Positions 6,332-16,099 of a DNA stretch of 23,811 nucleotides are shown here, one piece after another (positions within the stretch are counted from its first letter, which is position 1; every line of letters begins with the position of its first letter). A program made the position numbers and the translations under genes. The notes under the pieces were generated by a model, which saw only the letters and a list, made by a program, of their open reading frames with translations, was not told the origin of the DNA and did not search any database. The stretch is taken from the NCBI GenBank assembly GCA_013821525.1, contig JACDGR010000011.1:1-23811 (forward strand), read 5' to 3'. Source of the stretch: Actinomycetota bacterium (GTDB lineage: Bacteria; Actinomycetota; Thermoleophilia; Gaiellales; Gaiellaceae).

Positions 6332-9300
6332 CTAGGCCAGGCTGTGTGCGAGGTGTCGCTCGGCCTCGCCTGGCGCGCTGTTCTTGCGCCGGGCGTAGTC
6401 CTCGAGCTGGTCCTGACCGATTCGCCCGACCGCGAAGTACTTCGCCTGCGGATGGGCGACGTAGAGGCCGCTGACCGACGAGGCGGGCAGCATCGCGAAG
6501 CTCTCGGTCAGCTCCATCCCGACGTCCCCGGCTCCAAGCAGCTCGAACAGTTTCGGCTTCTCACTGTGATCCGGGCAGGCCGGGTAGCCGAACGCCGGCC
6601 TGATCCCGCGGAAGCGCTCGCGGAGCAGATCCTCACCGGACAGCTGCTCGCCGGGCGCGTACCAGGCTCGGCGCACCTGTCCGTGCAGCCATTCCGCGAA
6701 CGCCTCGGCCAGCCGGTCAGCGAGCGCCTTGACGATGATCGCGCGGTAGTCGTCGTGGTCGACCTCGTACCCCGCGGCGAGCTCGTCGGCACCGTCGATC
6801 GTGACCGCGAACGCCCCGACGTGGTCGCCCGCCGGTGCGACGAAGTCGGCGAGCGCACGATTCGGCCGGCCGTCGGCGTGGTCTGCTTGCTGACGCAGGA
6901 AGTGGAACGTCTCCTCGCCGACCACGATGTCGTCCCCCTCCGAGTGCGCGGCCCAGTAGCCGTGCACGCCGCGCGCGACGAGCGAACCGTCGCGCACGAT
7001 CTCCTCGAGCAGCGCCGTCGCGTCGTCGTACAGCTCGCGAGCCGCCGGATTGTCGAGGATCGCCGGGAACTTCCCTTTCAGATCCCAAGCATGGAAGAAG
7101 AACTGCCAGTCGATGAAGGGTACGAGCTCGGAGAGCGACGGTGTGACCTCCCGCCTGCCGACGAACGGCGGCACGGGCAAGTCGTCGAACGGCACGACAG
7201 CCCGATTCGCGCGCGCGGCGGCGAGGCTGAGGAGGGGCTTGCGGATCTTCTCGGCATGCTGGACGCGCAGGCGCTCCTGCAGCTCCCGGTTCTCGCCGTC
7301 CAGCGTTGTCCGCCGCCCGGGGTCGAGCAACTGGGAGACGACGTCGACGACGCGGCTCGCGTCGAGCACGTGCACCGTTTCGTTCCCGTACTCGGGAGCG
7401 ATCTTGACCGCGGTGTGCTGGCGCGAGGTCGTCGCGCCGCCGATCAGAAGCGGCAGCTCGATTCGCCGGCGCTCCATCTCGCGCGCGACGTCGACCATCT
7501 GATCGAGCGACGGCGTGATCAGCCCTGAGAGCCCGATCACGTCGACACGCTCGCGCTCGGCGGTCTCGAGAATCGTGTCGACCGGCACCATCACGCCGAG
7601 GTCGATCACCTCGTAGTCGTTGCAGCCGAGCACGACACCGACGATGTTCTTGCCGATGTCGTGCACGTCACCCTTCACGGTCGCGAGCAGCACCTTCCCC
7701 TGCGCAGAGTGGACGCCGTCCTTCTCGTCCTCCATGTACGGCTGCAGGTAGGCGACGGCGCGCTTCATCACTCGCGCCGACTTGACGACCTGCGGCAAGA
7801 ACATGCGGCCAGACCCGAACAGGTCGCCGACGACGCGCATCCCGTCCATCAGCGGACCTTCGATCACGTCGAGCGGCCGCGTCGCCTCCTGACGCGCCTC
7901 TTCGGTGTCATCCTCGATGTGGTCGACGATTCCGTGGACGAGCGCGTGCTCGATTCGCTTGGCGACGGGCGCTTCGCGCCAGCGCACGTCGAGCTCGCGG
8001 CGCGTGCCCTCGCCGCGGAAACGGTCGGCGATCTCGACGAGACGCTCCGTGCCGTCGGGACGGCGGTTGAAGATCACGTCCTCGACGCGTTCGAGCAGCT
8101 CCTTGTCGATGTCCTCGTAGACGGCCAGCTGACCAGCGTTCACGATCCCCATGTCGAGACCCGCGTTGATTGCATGCAGGAGGAATGCCGCGTGCATCGC
8201 CTCGCGCACGACGTCGTTGCCGCGGAACGAGAAGCTGAGGTTGGAGATGCCGCCGGAGGTGTGCACGCCGGGGCAGCGCTCCTTGATCAGCGGCAGGCTC
8301 TCGATGAACGCACGCGCATAGTCCTCGTGCTCCTCGATGCCGGTCGCGACCGCCAGCACGTTCGGATCGAAGATGATGTCGTGCGGCGGAAAGCCCGCCT
8401 CGTTGACGAGCAAGTCGTAGGCACGGCCGCAGATCTCGACGCGGCGTGCAGCATCCGTGGCCTGCCCTTCCTCGTCGAACGCCATCACGATCACGGCCGC
8501 GCCGTAGTCGCGGATGCGGCGCGCCTGGCGCAGGAAGTCCTCCTCCCCCTCCTTGAGCGAGATCGAGTTGACGACGCCCTTTCCCTGGATCGACTGCAGG
8601 CCGGCCTCGAGCACCGTCCACTTCGAGCTGTCGACCATGATCGGCAGCCGCGCCACCTCAGGCTCGGTCGCGACGACGTTCAGGAAGGTGCGCATCGCCT
8701 CGTCACCCTCGAGCAGGTCGGCGTCCATGTTCACGTCGAGCAGGTTCGCGCCACCGCGCACCTGCTCGAGCGCCACCTCGACCGCCGCGTTGAAGTCTCC
8801 CGCCTCGACCATCCGGCGGAAGCGAGCGGAGCCGGTGACGTTCGTGCGCTCCCCGATCAGGACAAACCCGGTGTCCGGTGTGAGCTCGAACGTCTCCAGG
8901 CCGCTGAACTGCGTTTGCGTGGACTCCACACTAAGTGGTGTCCGGGGCGCCAACCCGCGCACGGCGGCCGCGATCGCCTCTGTGTGCTCGGGGGTCGAGC
9001 CGCAGCAGGAGCCCGCAATGTTCAGGAAGCCATCCTGGGCGAACTCGCGCAGGAGTGTCGAGGTCACATCAGGCGTCTCGTCGTAGCCTCCGAAGGCGTT
9101 CGGGAGACCGGCATTCGGGTGACAGGAGGTCAGGCAGGTCGCAACCCGCGAGAGGTCGGCGACATAGGGCCGCATCTCCTTGGCGCCGAGGGAGCAGTTG
9201 ATCCCGACGACGAGCGGGTCGGCGTGCTCGATCGCCGTCCAGAACCCCTCGATCGTCTGACCCGTCAGCGTGCGGCCCGAGAGATCGACGACCGTGACGC

Positions 9301-9898
9301 TGATCCAGAGCGGCAGCTGCGGTGCGGTCTCGCGCGCGGCCACGATCGCGGCCTTGCAGTTCAGCGTGTCGAAGATCGTCTCGATCAACAGCATGTCGAC
9401 GCCACCATCGGCAAGGCCACGAATCTGCTCCGCGTACGCCTCGACGACCTGGTCGAAGCTGTGCGAGCGGTAGCCGGGGTCATCGACGCGCGGGCTGAGC
9501 GAGAGCGTGATGTTCAGCGGGCCGACTGAGCCCGCGACAAAGCGGTCGCCTGCCACTTCACGCGCGATGCGCGCGCCCTCGACGTTCATGTCGTAGACGG
9601 CGTCCTCGAGCCCGTAGTCGGCCTGCCCGATCGACGTCGCGGTGAACGTGTTCGTCGTCGCGATGTCAGCGCCCGCGTCGAAGTACGACTGATGCACCGC
9701 ACGGACGACCTCCGGCTGCGTCAGGTTGAGCAGATCGGGATCGTTGAGCAGATCGCGCGAATGATCGACGAAGCGCGCGCCCCGGAAGTCCGACTCGGTG
9801 AGCCCGCTCGACTGCAAGAGCACGCCCCACGCGCCGTCGAGCACGAGGATCCGCTCCTTGGCCAGCTTCTTGATCTCTGCCGCGACGTCCCTACTCAT
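6332..9898 (-). CDS. metH: Cobalamin-dependent methionine synthase
   Basis: Transfers a methyl group from 5-methyltetrahydrofolate via cobalamin to homocysteine, giving methionine. All four modules are present in 1188 residues (E. coli MetH is about 1227). Homocysteine module: zinc ligands C235 in GINCSLG and C298/C299 in GSCCGSTPEH. Folate module: VLIGERTNVTGSARF (about 346-360) and LLDVNMD. Cobalamin module: helical cap about 640-725, then DVHDIGKN with the cobalt-ligating histidine near 746, and LSGLITPSLDQM. Activation module at the C-terminus with the S-adenosylmethionine site RPAFGYPACPDHSEK, so it is reactivated by reductive methylation in cis rather than by a separate protein. It starts at ATG 9898, 36 bases after atpC, with no strong ribosome binding site; read-through from the atpDC transcript is possible. 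I see no riboswitch in the short upstream gap. It acts in the same methyl cycle as ahcY at the other end. Confidence 0.97.
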   Translation of the reverse strand: MSRDVAAEIKKLAKERILVLDGAWGVLLQSSGLTESDFRGARFVDHSRDLLNDPDLLNLTQPEVVRAVHQSYFDAGADIATTNTFTATSIGQADYGLEDAVYDMNVEGARIAREVAGDRFVAGSVGPLNITLSLSPRVDDPGYRSHSFDQVVEAYAEQIRGLADGGVDMLLIETIFDTLNCKAAIVAARETAPQLPLWISVTVVDLSGRTLTGQTIEGFWTAIEHADPLVVGINCSLGAKEMRPYVADLSRVATCLTSCHPNAGLPNAFGGYDETPDVTSTLLREFAQDGFLNIAGSCCGSTPEHTEAIAAAVRGLAPRTPLSVESTQTQFSGLETFELTPDTGFVLIGERTNVTGSARFRRMVEAGDFNAAVEVALEQVRGGANLLDVNMDADLLEGDEAMRTFLNVVATEPEVARLPIMVDSSKWTVLEAGLQSIQGKGVVNSISLKEGEEDFLRQARRIRDYGAAVIVMAFDEEGQATDAARRVEICGRAYDLLVNEAGFPPHDIIFDPNVLAVATGIEEHEDYARAFIESLPLIKERCPGVHTSGGISNLSFSFRGNDVVREAMHAAFLLHAINAGLDMGIVNAGQLAVYEDIDKELLERVEDVIFNRRPDGTERLVEIADRFRGEGTRRELDVRWREAPVAKRIEHALVHGIVDHIEDDTEEARQEATRPLDVIEGPLMDGMRVVGDLFGSGRMFLPQVVKSARVMKRAVAYLQPYMEDEKDGVHSAQGKVLLATVKGDVHDIGKNIVGVVLGCNDYEVIDLGVMVPVDTILETAERERVDVIGLSGLITPSLDQMVDVAREMERRRIELPLLIGGATTSRQHTAVKIAPEYGNETVHVLDASRVVDVVSQLLDPGRRTTLDGENRELQERLRVQHAEKIRKPLLSLAAARANRAVVPFDDLPVPPFVGRREVTPSLSELVPFIDWQFFFHAWDLKGKFPAILDNPAARELYDDATALLEEIVRDGSLVARGVHGYWAAHSEGDDIVVGEETFHFLRQQADHADGRPNRALADFVAPAGDHVGAFAVTIDGADELAAGYEVDHDDYRAIIVKALADRLAEAFAEWLHGQVRRAWYAPGEQLSGEDLLRERFRGIRPAFGYPACPDHSEKPKLFELLGAGDVGMELTESFAMLPASSVSGLYVAHPQAKYFAVGRIGQDQLEDYARRKNSAPGEAERHLAHSLA

Positions 9899-9934
9899 CG
9901 GGACAGTGTGGCTGACGCGCGAGTCGATCCGCAG

Positions 9935-10360
9935 TTAGCTGCTGCGCCCGGAGACCGCGAGCTGGTTCTCAGCATGGCGGATGCGCTGCTCGACCTGCCA
10001 GCGGTCGACCGTCGAATCGCCGCTCTCGATCGCAGCGAGCTTCGCCTGGGCCGCCTCGAGCTGGGTGCGCGCGCGAGCGTCGTCGATCTCCTCCGCCTTG
10101 ACGGCGTCGTCGACGAGTGCGATTGCGCGATCCTGCAGCACCTGGAAGAACCCGGGGCCGGTTGCGAACTCCAGCACCTCGGTCTCGGTGACGTGCACGC
10201 GCGTGGAGCCCGCCTTCAACGTGGCGATCAGCGGCGCGTGGCGCGCGAGCACGCCGATCTCCCCGGCAGCGCCCGGGACGATGATCATCTGCGCATCGCC
10301 CTCATACGCGGCGCCGTCCGGCGTCACGAGCGAGACCGAGAACTCCCTGCGATCGGCCAT
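9935..10360 (-). CDS. atpC: F-type ATP synthase epsilon subunit
   Basis: Rotor-stalk subunit that couples the c-ring to gamma and can inhibit ATP hydrolysis. At 141 residues it has the standard layout: an N-terminal beta-sandwich (FSVSLVTPDGAAYEGDAQMIIVPGAAGEIGVLARHAPLIATLKAG, residues about 7-51 in pieces) and a C-terminal helical hairpin (DDARARTQLEAAQAKLAAIESG onwards). The motif GEIGVLARHAPL is diagnostic. The start is ATG 10360 with AGGGG six bases upstream overlapping the atpD stop, so it is translationally coupled to atpD. Together with atpD it is the detached end of the ATP synthase operon. Confidence 0.95.
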   Translation of the reverse strand: MADRREFSVSLVTPDGAAYEGDAQMIIVPGAAGEIGVLARHAPLIATLKAGSTRVHVTETEVLEFATGPGFFQVLQDRAIALVDDAVKAEEIDDARARTQLEAAQAKLAAIESGDSTVDRWQVEQRIRHAENQLAVSGRSS

Positions 10361-10369
10361 CGTCTACCC

Positions 10370-11785
10370 CTATGCGGCGGCGGCGGACATCTGCTTCGAC
10401 CGCTCGACCGCGTCCTCGATCGGGCCGACCATGTAGAACGCCTGCTCGGGCAGATCATCGTGCTGGCCCTCGAGGATCTCGGTGAAGCCGCGGATCGTGT
10501 CCTCGAGCTTCACGTACTGCCCCGGCGTGCCGGTGAACTGCTCGGCGACGAAGTTCGGCTGCGAGAAGAAGCGCTGGATCTTGCGGGCCCGCGAGACGGT
10601 CAGACGGTCTTCGTCGGAGAGCTCCTCGATCCCGAGGATCGCGATGATGTCCTGCAGGTCCTTGTAGCGCTGCAGCACTTCCTGCACGCGCGTCGCCGTG
10701 CGGTAGTGCTCGTCGGAGACGATGCCCGGCTGCAAGGCGCGCGACGTGGAGTCGAGCGGATCGACGGCCGGGTAGATGCCCTGCTCGACGATCGCGCGCG
10801 ACAGCGTCGTCGTCGCGTCGAGGTGAGCGAACGTGTTCGCGGGGGCCGGGTCGGTCAGGTCGTCGGCGGGCACGTAGATCGCCTGCACCGAGGTGACTGC
10901 ACCACTCGTCGTCGAGGTGATGCGCTCCTGCAGCTGCCCCATCTCGGTGGCGAGCGTCGGCTGGTAGCCGACGGCGCTCGGCATGCGGCCGAGGAGCGCC
11001 GACACCTCCGAGCCTGCCTGGACGAAGCGGAAGATGTTGTCGATGAAGAGCAGCACGTCCTGGCCCTGGTCGCGGAAGTACTCCGCCATCGTCAGGCCGG
11101 ACAGGCCGACGCGCAGGCGCGCTCCGGGCGGCTCGTTCATCTGGCCGTAACAGAGGGCGACCTTGTCGAGCACCTTCGACTCCTCCATCTCGATCAGGAG
11201 GTCGTTGCCCTCACGCGTGCGCTCGCCGACGCCGCAGAAGACGGAGACGCCTTCGTGCTCGCGGGCAATGTTGTGAATCAGCTCCTGGATCAGCACCGTC
11301 TTGCCGACGCCGGCGCCGCCGAAGAGGCCGATCTTGCCGCCGCGCACGTACGGGGCGATCAGGTCGATCACCTTGATGCCGGTCTCGAAGATCTCGACCT
11401 TGGGCGTCAGCTCGGCGAACGCGGGCGGATCGCGGTGGATCGACCAGCGCTCCGCGTCCTTCGGCGCCTCCTTGTCGTCGACGGGCTCGCCGAGGACGTT
11501 CCAGACCCGGCCGAGCGTCACGTCGCCGACCGGGACGGAGATGGGAGCGCCGGTGTCGACGACCTCGGTGCCGCGCGCAATACCGTCGGTTGCGTCCATC
11601 GCGACTGCGCGCACCCGGTCGTCTCCGAGGTGCTGCTGCACCTCTGCGATCAGGATGCCGCCGTCAGGCCGCGTGATGCTGAGTGCGGAGTAGATCGAGG
11701 GGAGATGCCCATCTGAGAAGACGGCATCGACGACGACGCCCTTGATCTCGAGCAGCCTGCCAATGTTTTTGCCATTTTGCGACAC
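10370..11785 (-). CDS. atpD: F-type ATP synthase beta subunit
   Basis: Catalytic subunit of F1, making ATP from ADP and phosphate. The 471 residues carry the Walker A loop GGAGVGKT (156-163), GERTREGNDL (about 187-196) with the catalytic glutamate, the Walker B strand VLLFIDNIFRF, the SALLGRMPSAVGYQPTL segment and EELSDED, a variant of the DELSEED lever. The start is GTG 11785 (GTG TCG CAA AAT) with GGAG about nine bases before it. Unlike the usual order, it does not follow atpG directly: 7.3 kb with seven other genes lies between. The 221-base leader holds a stable hairpin and could contain its own promoter, which I cannot identify with confidence. Confidence 0.97.
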   Translation of the reverse strand: MSQNGKNIGRLLEIKGVVVDAVFSDGHLPSIYSALSITRPDGGILIAEVQQHLGDDRVRAVAMDATDGIARGTEVVDTGAPISVPVGDVTLGRVWNVLGEPVDDKEAPKDAERWSIHRDPPAFAELTPKVEIFETGIKVIDLIAPYVRGGKIGLFGGAGVGKTVLIQELIHNIAREHEGVSVFCGVGERTREGNDLLIEMEESKVLDKVALCYGQMNEPPGARLRVGLSGLTMAEYFRDQGQDVLLFIDNIFRFVQAGSEVSALLGRMPSAVGYQPTLATEMGQLQERITSTTSGAVTSVQAIYVPADDLTDPAPANTFAHLDATTTLSRAIVEQGIYPAVDPLDSTSRALQPGIVSDEHYRTATRVQEVLQRYKDLQDIIAILGIEELSDEDRLTVSRARKIQRFFSQPNFVAEQFTGTPGQYVKLEDTIRGFTEILEGQHDDLPEQAFYMVGPIEDAVERSKQMSAAAA

Positions 11786-12006
11786 GTCTACGGCTCCGGT
11801 TCCGAGAAGTTGCTGACGGGTGAATGTGCGATGCCGCGCCGCCGGGCGCGGAGCACGCGCGCCAGCAGACCGGGCAGGCGCAGCCTAGCGGAATGCGATC
11901 CGGGCTTGCGCTGCCTACGGATCTCCGATTGCCTCAATCCTTCCGACACACGGTCGGCATGGTCGAGGCTTCAGACGTACGAGGTGACGAAGGTTGGATG
12001 CACCGG
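11786..12006 (-). other. atpD leader / intergenic region with GC hairpin
   Basis: There is no gene in these 221 bases. A perfect seven-base stem CCGCGCC/GGCGCGG with a four-base loop lies at 11834-11851, about 50 bases before the atpD start. A smaller five-base stem (CCGAC/GTCGG) lies near 11943-11957. TANNNT-type hexamers occur (TAGGCT at 11882-11887 on the minus strand) but without a convincing -35 box. No T run follows either stem. It is likely where atpDC transcription must be initiated or continued. Confidence 0.45.
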
Positions 12007-12498
12007 TTAGTACGACTCGCCGGGCACCTGCTTGTTACGCGGGATCGCACGGTTCTCCAGAGTCTGGTTCTGCTCGATCAAGCCTGCCCGCCGGAGCTCA
12101 CGCACGCGGTCCAGGGAGTCCGAGCCCGCGACCATCGCGACCCGCGTCGCCTTGGCCGACGGCGGCTGCGTGAGGACACCGACGGCGGTCGCGCCGGCTG
12201 CAACGGCCGCGACCAGCGTCGCGGCAGCAGCGGCGCGCAGAGCCTGAACGGTCCGGTGGCGGCGGCCGGCCGAGCGGCTGACGGAAAGCAGGAGCGCGAG
12301 CGGCGCCGGCCGTTCGAGGCGCGCCGAAGCGAGCGCAGCGGCGACATCCTCCGCCCCACGCGCGAACGCACGGCAGGGCTGACAGCGGCCGAGATGAGCG
12401 TCGAGGAGCGCTGACTCGAGCTCGGAGAGCTCGCCGTCGACGCGCAACGACGCCCAGCCGCGGGGGCGCTCGCACAGGGTTGACAGAACGTTCATCAC
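12007..12498 (-). CDS. Zinc-finger (zf-HC2-like) anti-sigma-type membrane protein, orphan
   Basis: A 163-residue protein with an N-terminal putative zinc finger: H35 followed by C39 and C42 (HLGRCQPC), in the pattern HxxxCxxC typical of anti-sigma factors that bind ECF sigma factors. A single transmembrane helix is predicted at about 84-107 (ALRAAAAATLVAAVAAGATAV in part), leaving a short outside tail of about 55 residues ending QVPGESY. By family it would hold a sigma factor at the membrane, but no sigma factor gene is next to it, so the partner is unknown. The start is GTG 12498 or ATG 12495; AGGG immediately precedes them, which is rather close for a ribosome binding site. It is last in the opp unit and directly upstream of the atpD leader. 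Confidence 0.7.
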   Translation of the reverse strand: MMNVLSTLCERPRGWASLRVDGELSELESALLDAHLGRCQPCRAFARGAEDVAAALASARLERPAPLALLLSVSRSAGRRHRTVQALRAAAAATLVAAVAAGATAVGVLTQPPSAKATRVAMVAGSDSLDRVRELRRAGLIEQNQTLENRAIPRNKQVPGESY

Positions 12499-12538
12499 CC
12501 TGTTGGACGCGGCGGAGGACGGGCGGTTAGTTCCCGAT

Positions 12539-12892
12539 CTAGATCACGCGGTAGCGCGCGTCGGCGACCGCGCCGAGCACGATCAGCACGAATCCGAGGA
12601 TCACGAGCAGGAAGGAGAGCGAGATCGACTCTCGCTGCTCGTCAGGAGTCGCCCAGCGCACCCAGCGCTGAGTCGAGAAGACCCCCCACCCCTCGCCCTG
12701 CGGCCGCGACGGCCCGCGGTTGCCGATGAAGAAGCCGCTGACGAGCAGCGCGGAGCCGACGAGATACCAGCCGAGGGAGAGCGCCCGCGCGGCGCCGGCG
12801 CCGAAAGCAACGCCGATCAGCAGAGCGAGAACTGCAGTGCCACCGGCGAGAGCACCGAAGAGGATCCCGACGCGGCGAGCGGCCGCGGCCAC
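12539..12892 (-). CDS. Small membrane protein of unknown function (three predicted helices)
   Basis: I do not recognise a family. The 117 residues contain three hydrophobic stretches: about 8-31 (VGILFGALAGGTAVLALLIG...), 36-56 (ALSLGWYLVGSALLVSGFFIG) and 93-110 (LSFLLVILGFVLIVLGAV), with a polar loop of about 37 residues (58-94) between the second and third. It starts with GTG 12892 one base after the oppF stop (TGA G GTG), indicating translational coupling, so it is probably expressed with the importer. A role in the transporter or in the membrane stress response of the next gene is possible but unsupported. Confidence 0.7.
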   Translation of the reverse strand: MAAAARRVGILFGALAGGTAVLALLIGVAFGAGAARALSLGWYLVGSALLVSGFFIGNRGPSRPQGEGWGVFSTQRWVRWATPDEQRESISLSFLLVILGFVLIVLGAVADARYRVI

Positions 12893-12893
12893 C

Positions 12894-13990
12894 TCAGGCC
12901 GCGGTCTCGGTCGTGCCGGCCGTTCCCGCGGTGCGCATCTCGGCCTCGGTGAGCGGCCAGCGCTCGAGCGGGAAGTGACACTTCGCGGTGTGCGACGCAG
13001 GCCCGCCGCGGTTGATCAGCGCCGGCTCCTCGACATCGCAACGCCCTTCGACGAAACGCGGGCAGCGAGGGTGAAAGCGGCAGGCAGACGGGGGGTTCAT
13101 CGGGCTCGGCACGTCGCCCTCGAGCACGATGCGCTTCCGGCCGCGGCCGACCGTGGGATCCGGGACCGGCACCGCCGAGAGCAGCGCCCCCGTGTACGGA
13201 TGTTTCGGCTCCTGGTAGAGGCTGTTGCGGTCGGCGGTCTCGACGACCTGGCCGAGGTACATGACCATCACGCGGTCCGAGATGTGCCGGACGACGTTCA
13301 GGTCGTGCGCGATGAAGATGTACGTCAGGTTGAAGTCGCGTTGCAGGTCCTTGAGCAGGTTGAGGATCTGCGCCTGCACGGAGACGTCGAGCGCCGAGAC
13401 GGGCTCGTCGCAGACGATCAGCTTCGGGTTGACCGCGAGGGCGCGCGCGACACCGATCCGCTGCCGCTGTCCGCCGGAGAACTCGTGTGGAAAGCGGTTG
13501 TAATGCTCCGGGTTCAGCCCGACGACCTCGAGCAGCTCCTGCACGCGACGCTTGATCTCTGCGTCTGTGCCGAGCTTGTGCACCTGGAGGGCCTCGGCGA
13601 CGATGAAGCCGACGCGCTTGCGCGGGTTCAGCGACGCGTAAGGATCCTGGAAGATCATCATCATCTCGCGCCGGAACGGACGCATCTCGGCGCGCGAGAG
13701 TTTCGTGATGTCCTGACCGCGGAACGTGATCTTCCCGCCGGTCGGCTCGAGCAGCTTCATGATGCAGCGCGCCATCGTCGACTTCCCGCAGCCGGACTCG
13801 CCGACGACTCCGAGGGTCTCCCCCTCGTGCAACGCGAACGACACCCCGTCGACCGCCTTTACCGAGGCGACCTCTTTCTGGAAGACGATCCCGCGCGTGA
13901 CGGGGAAGTACTTCTTCAGATCCTGCGCGACGAGCAGCTCGTCACCCGTCAGCTCGAGCGCGGTCTGGCGCATCTCTTCCTGCATCGCCA

Positions 13991-13991
<1 letters not shown>
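12894..13991 (-). CDS. oppF: Oligopeptide/dipeptide ABC transporter ATPase (OppF/DppF type)
   Basis: One of two cytosolic ATPases powering peptide import. In 365 residues it has Walker A GESGCGKS (about 64-71), the Q-loop IFQDPYASLNPR, signature FSGGQRQRIG, Walker B LIVCDEPVSALDV and switch histidine in FIAHDLNVV. The C-terminal oligopeptide-transporter extension follows, with four cysteines (CRFHPRC, GRC, KC near the end); in characterised mycobacterial relatives this region binds an iron-sulfur cluster, so the same is plausible here. KYFPVTRG near residue 28 marks it as F-type rather than D-type. The start ATG 13991 overlaps the oppD stop by one base; an in-frame ATG at 13985 is an alternative. 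Substrate specificity cannot be read from the ATPase. Confidence 0.93.
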
Positions 13992-15019
<1,028 letters not shown>

Positions 15020-16018
15020 TTAGGAAAGCCTAATGCGCGGATCGATGACCGCGTACAACAAGTCGATGATCAGGTTGAACACGATGATCACCAGTGTTGC
15101 AAAGACGACCACTCCCTGGGTCGTCGGCAGGTCGAACGAGTCGATAGCCGTGATCGCCGTCTTGCCGAGGCCTGGGAGGCCATAGACGGACTCTGTGAAG
15201 ATGGCGCCGCCGAGAGCGATGCCGATATCCATGCCCAGCATCGTCACGACGGGCAGCAGCGCGTTCCGGAGCACGTGCGAGCGCATCACGAGCCATTCCG
15301 GCGCGCCCTTGGCGCGAGCGGTGCGCACGTAGTCCTCGTTCAGGGTCTCCATCACGTTCGCGCGGATCATGCGCACGTAGAGGGCCGCGAAGAGGATCGC
15401 GAACGTCGCCCAGGGCAGGACGAGATGGTAGGCCCATTGCACCGGACCGGCCGAGGTATCGCCTGAATGGGCGAAGAAGTCTGAGTAGCCGGTGATCGGG
15501 AAGAGGCCGGCCTTGAAGCCGAAGAAGTAGGCGAAGAGCAGGCCGATCCACACCGGGTGCGCACTGATCCCGACGAGGACGAACACCATGGCTATTCGGT
15601 CGAGTAACGACCGCGGTCGGAGCGCGGAGAGGATTCCGACGGGTAGAGCGATCAGCATCCAGAAGACCGCGCCGCCGAAGACGAGCGATGCCGTCACCGG
15701 CGCAGCGTGCGCGACGACCGAGTTGACGCTCTGGCGGTTGGTGAACGAGCGGCCGAGGCGAGGCTCCTTCAGGTGTGGCCCGCCGCGGAAGCTGAAGGGC
15801 ATCAGACGGCCGAAGAACTTGTAGTACTGGAAGTAGAGCGGCCGGTCGGTGCCGAGGTAGTGGGCCGCGCGCTTGATGCACTCAGGAGTGGCGCGCTGGC
15901 CGCAGGCGAGCCGGGCCGGATCGGCGGGGATCGCATAGAAAATGATGTAGGTGACGATGGTGACCGCCACGAACAGAAGGACGGCCCAGAGGAGACGACG
16001 GATCAGGTAGCGAAGCAT
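15020..16018 (-). CDS. oppB: Oligopeptide/dipeptide ABC transporter permease (OppB/DppB type)
   Basis: Inner-membrane permease of 332 residues with about six transmembrane segments; the first is at 9-29. An extracytoplasmic loop with two cysteines (ACGQ, ECIK) follows, ending in LGRSFTNRQSV, typical of OppB. The cytosolic EAA loop that docks the ATPase is EDYVRTARAKGAPEWLVMRS, and the C-terminal part GLGKTAITAIDSFDLPTTQG is characteristic. It forms the pore with OppC, whose gene is not adjacent but lies beyond oppA. The ATG at 16018 lacks a clear ribosome binding site; a TACAGT hexamer ends ten bases upstream and could be a -10 for a near-leaderless transcript. Confidence 0.93.
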   Translation of the reverse strand: MLRYLIRRLLWAVLLFVAVTIVTYIIFYAIPADPARLACGQRATPECIKRAAHYLGTDRPLYFQYYKFFGRLMPFSFRGGPHLKEPRLGRSFTNRQSVNSVVAHAAPVTASLVFGGAVFWMLIALPVGILSALRPRSLLDRIAMVFVLVGISAHPVWIGLLFAYFFGFKAGLFPITGYSDFFAHSGDTSAGPVQWAYHLVLPWATFAILFAALYVRMIRANVMETLNEDYVRTARAKGAPEWLVMRSHVLRNALLPVVTMLGMDIGIALGGAIFTESVYGLPGLGKTAITAIDSFDLPTTQGVVVFATLVIIVFNLIIDLLYAVIDPRIRLS

Positions 16019-16028
16019 CGGGAGCGAG

Positions 16029-16034
16029 ACTGTA
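16029..16034 (-). promoter_or_regulatory. Possible -10 box for oppB
   Basis: TACAGT on the minus strand fits TANNNT and lies ten bases before the oppB ATG, with no visible ribosome binding site between. No good -35 box is seen at 16-18 bases. It would allow oppBDF expression after the strong terminator behind oppA. Confidence 0.25.
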
Positions 16035-16099
16035 ACGGATGATTTGTTGAGTGGGTGTTGAGAACCGGCTCCGGAAACCGACAGATCGGAATCAAGAGC

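Noticed and set aside
5489..7528. Long plus-strand open frame opposite the LCP gene and metH
   Set aside because: It is antisense to two clearly recognisable genes, is extremely rich in Arg, Asp and Val, and shows no known motif; it reflects the GC bias of the complementary strand.
7661..9529. Long plus-strand open frame opposite metH
   Set aside because: Fully antisense to conserved MetH modules, with biased composition and no recognisable domain.
9899..9934. Cobalamin or S-adenosylmethionine riboswitch for metH
   Set aside because: The gap between atpC and metH is only 36 bases, too short for either element.
9692..11716. Long plus-strand open frame opposite atpC and atpD
   Set aside because: Antisense to the strongly conserved beta and epsilon subunits; composition is that of a GC-bias shadow.
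11882..11937. atpD promoter from TAGGCT/TAGGCA hexamers with TTGAGG
   Set aside because: Spacings are wrong (14 bases) or the -35 box is missing; kept only as a remark in the intergenic entry.
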